64,000 bases of DNA, taken from the NCBI GenBank assembly GCA_031553215.1, contig JAVBLW010000001.1, forward strand, positions 1 to 64,000, given 5' to 3'. The stretch comes from JAVBLW01 sp031553215 (lineage in GTDB: Bacteria > Bacillota_I > Bacilli_A > Acholeplasmatales > Anaeroplasmataceae). Shown one piece after another: positions 63,230-64,000 of this stretch (position 1 is its first letter; each line of letters starts with the position of its first letter). Made by a program: the position numbers and the translations under genes. Under the pieces are notes generated by a model. It did not search any database and had not been told where the DNA came from. It was given only the letters and a program-made list of their open reading frames with translations.

Positions 63230-64000
63230 AATATTGAATATTTATTAATAAATACTTCTTTATATATTTCCTCACTAATTAATGGACATATTATAGATAA
63301 CATTACTAAGAACTTATTTGCTTGAACAATAGTAATTCCTTCATTTCTTATATAACCATTAAAGAATTTTATTAAATTTTTTGTATAATTTCTTACATCA
63401 AAATTTTCTAATAATTCATTTTGTTCCTTAATAAAATTAAACCAATCGATATTTTCATAAACATCTATCTTAAATTCACCATGATAGATGTTTTTTATTT
63501 GATCTAGGAAAAACTCAAATTCATCTAAATAATTAAAGGTCCTTCCCAAATCATCATCTAGTTCATCAGAACTAAGTAAATATAACCTATATGCATCAGA
63601 AGAATGCTTATTAATTATCTCATCAACAAATGATATATTAAGCCTTTGATATTCTTCTTCTATTGTTTGAGACAATTCCAATCCTCTCAAGCATAGTACT
63701 TTATTTAAAATTTTATATTCTAACTTATTTTCAAATAGTAAATTAAAAATAATAGGCATTGCTACTTCTTCTATATAATTTGAATTTATGACAGTTATTG
63801 AATCTTCAAATGATAGTCCCTCATTTGACTTAAAAAAATCATTTCCAGTCATTTTGTTATCATAAATTTTAGCATAAATATTTGTTAAACCCAAAACAAA
63901 AACTTGATTAAATACCATCTTGGAAATAACACCATTAAAAACTAGATTTTCTTCGTTAGATATTACTATCTTATAACGATTAGAATAATATACTGGCAAA
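63208..64000 (-). CDS. Class I aminoacyl-tRNA-synthetase-like protein, partial (5' end outside window)
   Basis: About 264 residues, open at the right edge (an apparent TTG start at 63999 is an artefact of the edge). The pattern resembles the C-terminal half of leucyl-tRNA synthetase: MVFNQVFVLGLTNIYAKIYDN recalls the FNQGMVLG segment. SFVDEIINKHSSDAYRLYLLSS recalls the stretch after KMSKS ending GADALRLY. NKFLVMLSIICPLISEEIYKEV recalls the anticodon-binding domain, and the protein ends EWPK. The place where KMSKS would be reads LRGLELSQTIEEEY, so the catalytic signature appears lost. Could be a degenerate paralogue with another role. Confidence 0.5.
   Translation of the reverse strand, partial: LPVYYSNRYKIVISNEENLVFNGVISKMVFNQVFVLGLTNIYAKIYDNKMTGNDFFKSNEGLSFEDSITVINSNYIEEVAMPIIFNLLFENKLEYKILNKVLCLRGLELSQTIEEEYQRLNISFVDEIINKHSSDAYRLYLLSSDELDDDLGRTFNYLDEFEFFLDQIKNIYHGEFKIDVYENIDWFNFIKEQNELLENFDVRNYTKNLIKFFNGYIRNEGITIVQANKFLVMLSIICPLISEEIYKEVFINKYSIFYSEWPK

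Overview
The window is a strongly AT-rich stretch of a low-GC Gram-positive chromosome (base composition judged by eye, not computed). It carries PolC, RqcH, UvrC, T-box leaders with Firmicutes-type tRNA readout, a gerA-type spore-germination operon and a CotD-like coat protein. This points to an endospore-forming member of Bacillota, probably in or near the Bacilli (a Turicibacter- or Erysipelotrichia-like AT-rich lineage is my best guess). No rRNA, tRNA, insertion sequence or CRISPR array was seen.

Layout. 0-0.6 kb: the edge of a Lys/Asn-rich gene with different codon choice, possibly phage-derived, and a non-coding stretch with a 28-bp inverted repeat. 0.6-3.5 kb: a divergent TetR regulator and MMPL exporter. 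3.5-8.3 kb: housekeeping genes (uvrC, rpoZ, gmk, rqcH) and an orphan Hpt phosphotransfer protein. 8.4-12 kb: a YjdF-like membrane protein, a Crp/Fnr regulator divergent from a 4Fe-4S protein across a perfect palindrome, and an NCS2 purine permease. 12-17.8 kb: a leucine-rich-repeat lipoprotein, a D-aminoacylase-like hydrolase, an M18 aminopeptidase and an acyl-ACP thioesterase. 17.9-26 kb: a complete arginine operon argG-H-C-J-B-D-F transcribed leftward behind a T-box, with a second structured element in front of that T-box. 26-33 kb: hslO, a membrane-anchored XRE regulator, a giant modular lipoprotein of about 1450 residues, and a cold-shock protein. 33-46 kb: scattered amino-acid genes (leuA and asnA with T-boxes, a solitary trpB), a short RecQ-like helicase, a ketopantoate-reductase-like protein, a PurF homologue without its catalytic cysteine, and a 1496-residue DUF4011 helicase-nuclease that resembles single-protein phage-defence systems. 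46-49.3 kb: the germinant-receptor operon (B-A-C order). 49.4-64 kb: small membrane proteins, a ClC transporter, glmS (without a glmS ribozyme), an acetate transporter, a coat protein, a Bax-inhibitor-like protein, polC, a YtqA/MnmL-type radical-SAM enzyme, and the edge of a class I aminoacyl-tRNA-synthetase-like gene without a visible KMSKS motif.

How the genes work together. Arginine, leucine and asparagine supply are each tied to tRNA charging by leaders that share one architecture (TTGACA-type promoter, Stem I with a GGTGAAA apical loop, T-box, terminator). The specifiers read CGC (Arg) and AAC (Asn), plus a less certain TTA or ATT for leuA. The argG leader is unusual because about 130 nt precede the T-box. 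They contain four mutually pairing segments and a U-tract, the layout of a classical attenuator, overlapped by a possible 22-codon leader ORF. This and the helicase-nuclease are the most interesting parts of the window. Many gene starts were moved from the longest ORF to the codon with a proper Shine-Dalgarno sequence; each such decision is noted in its entry.
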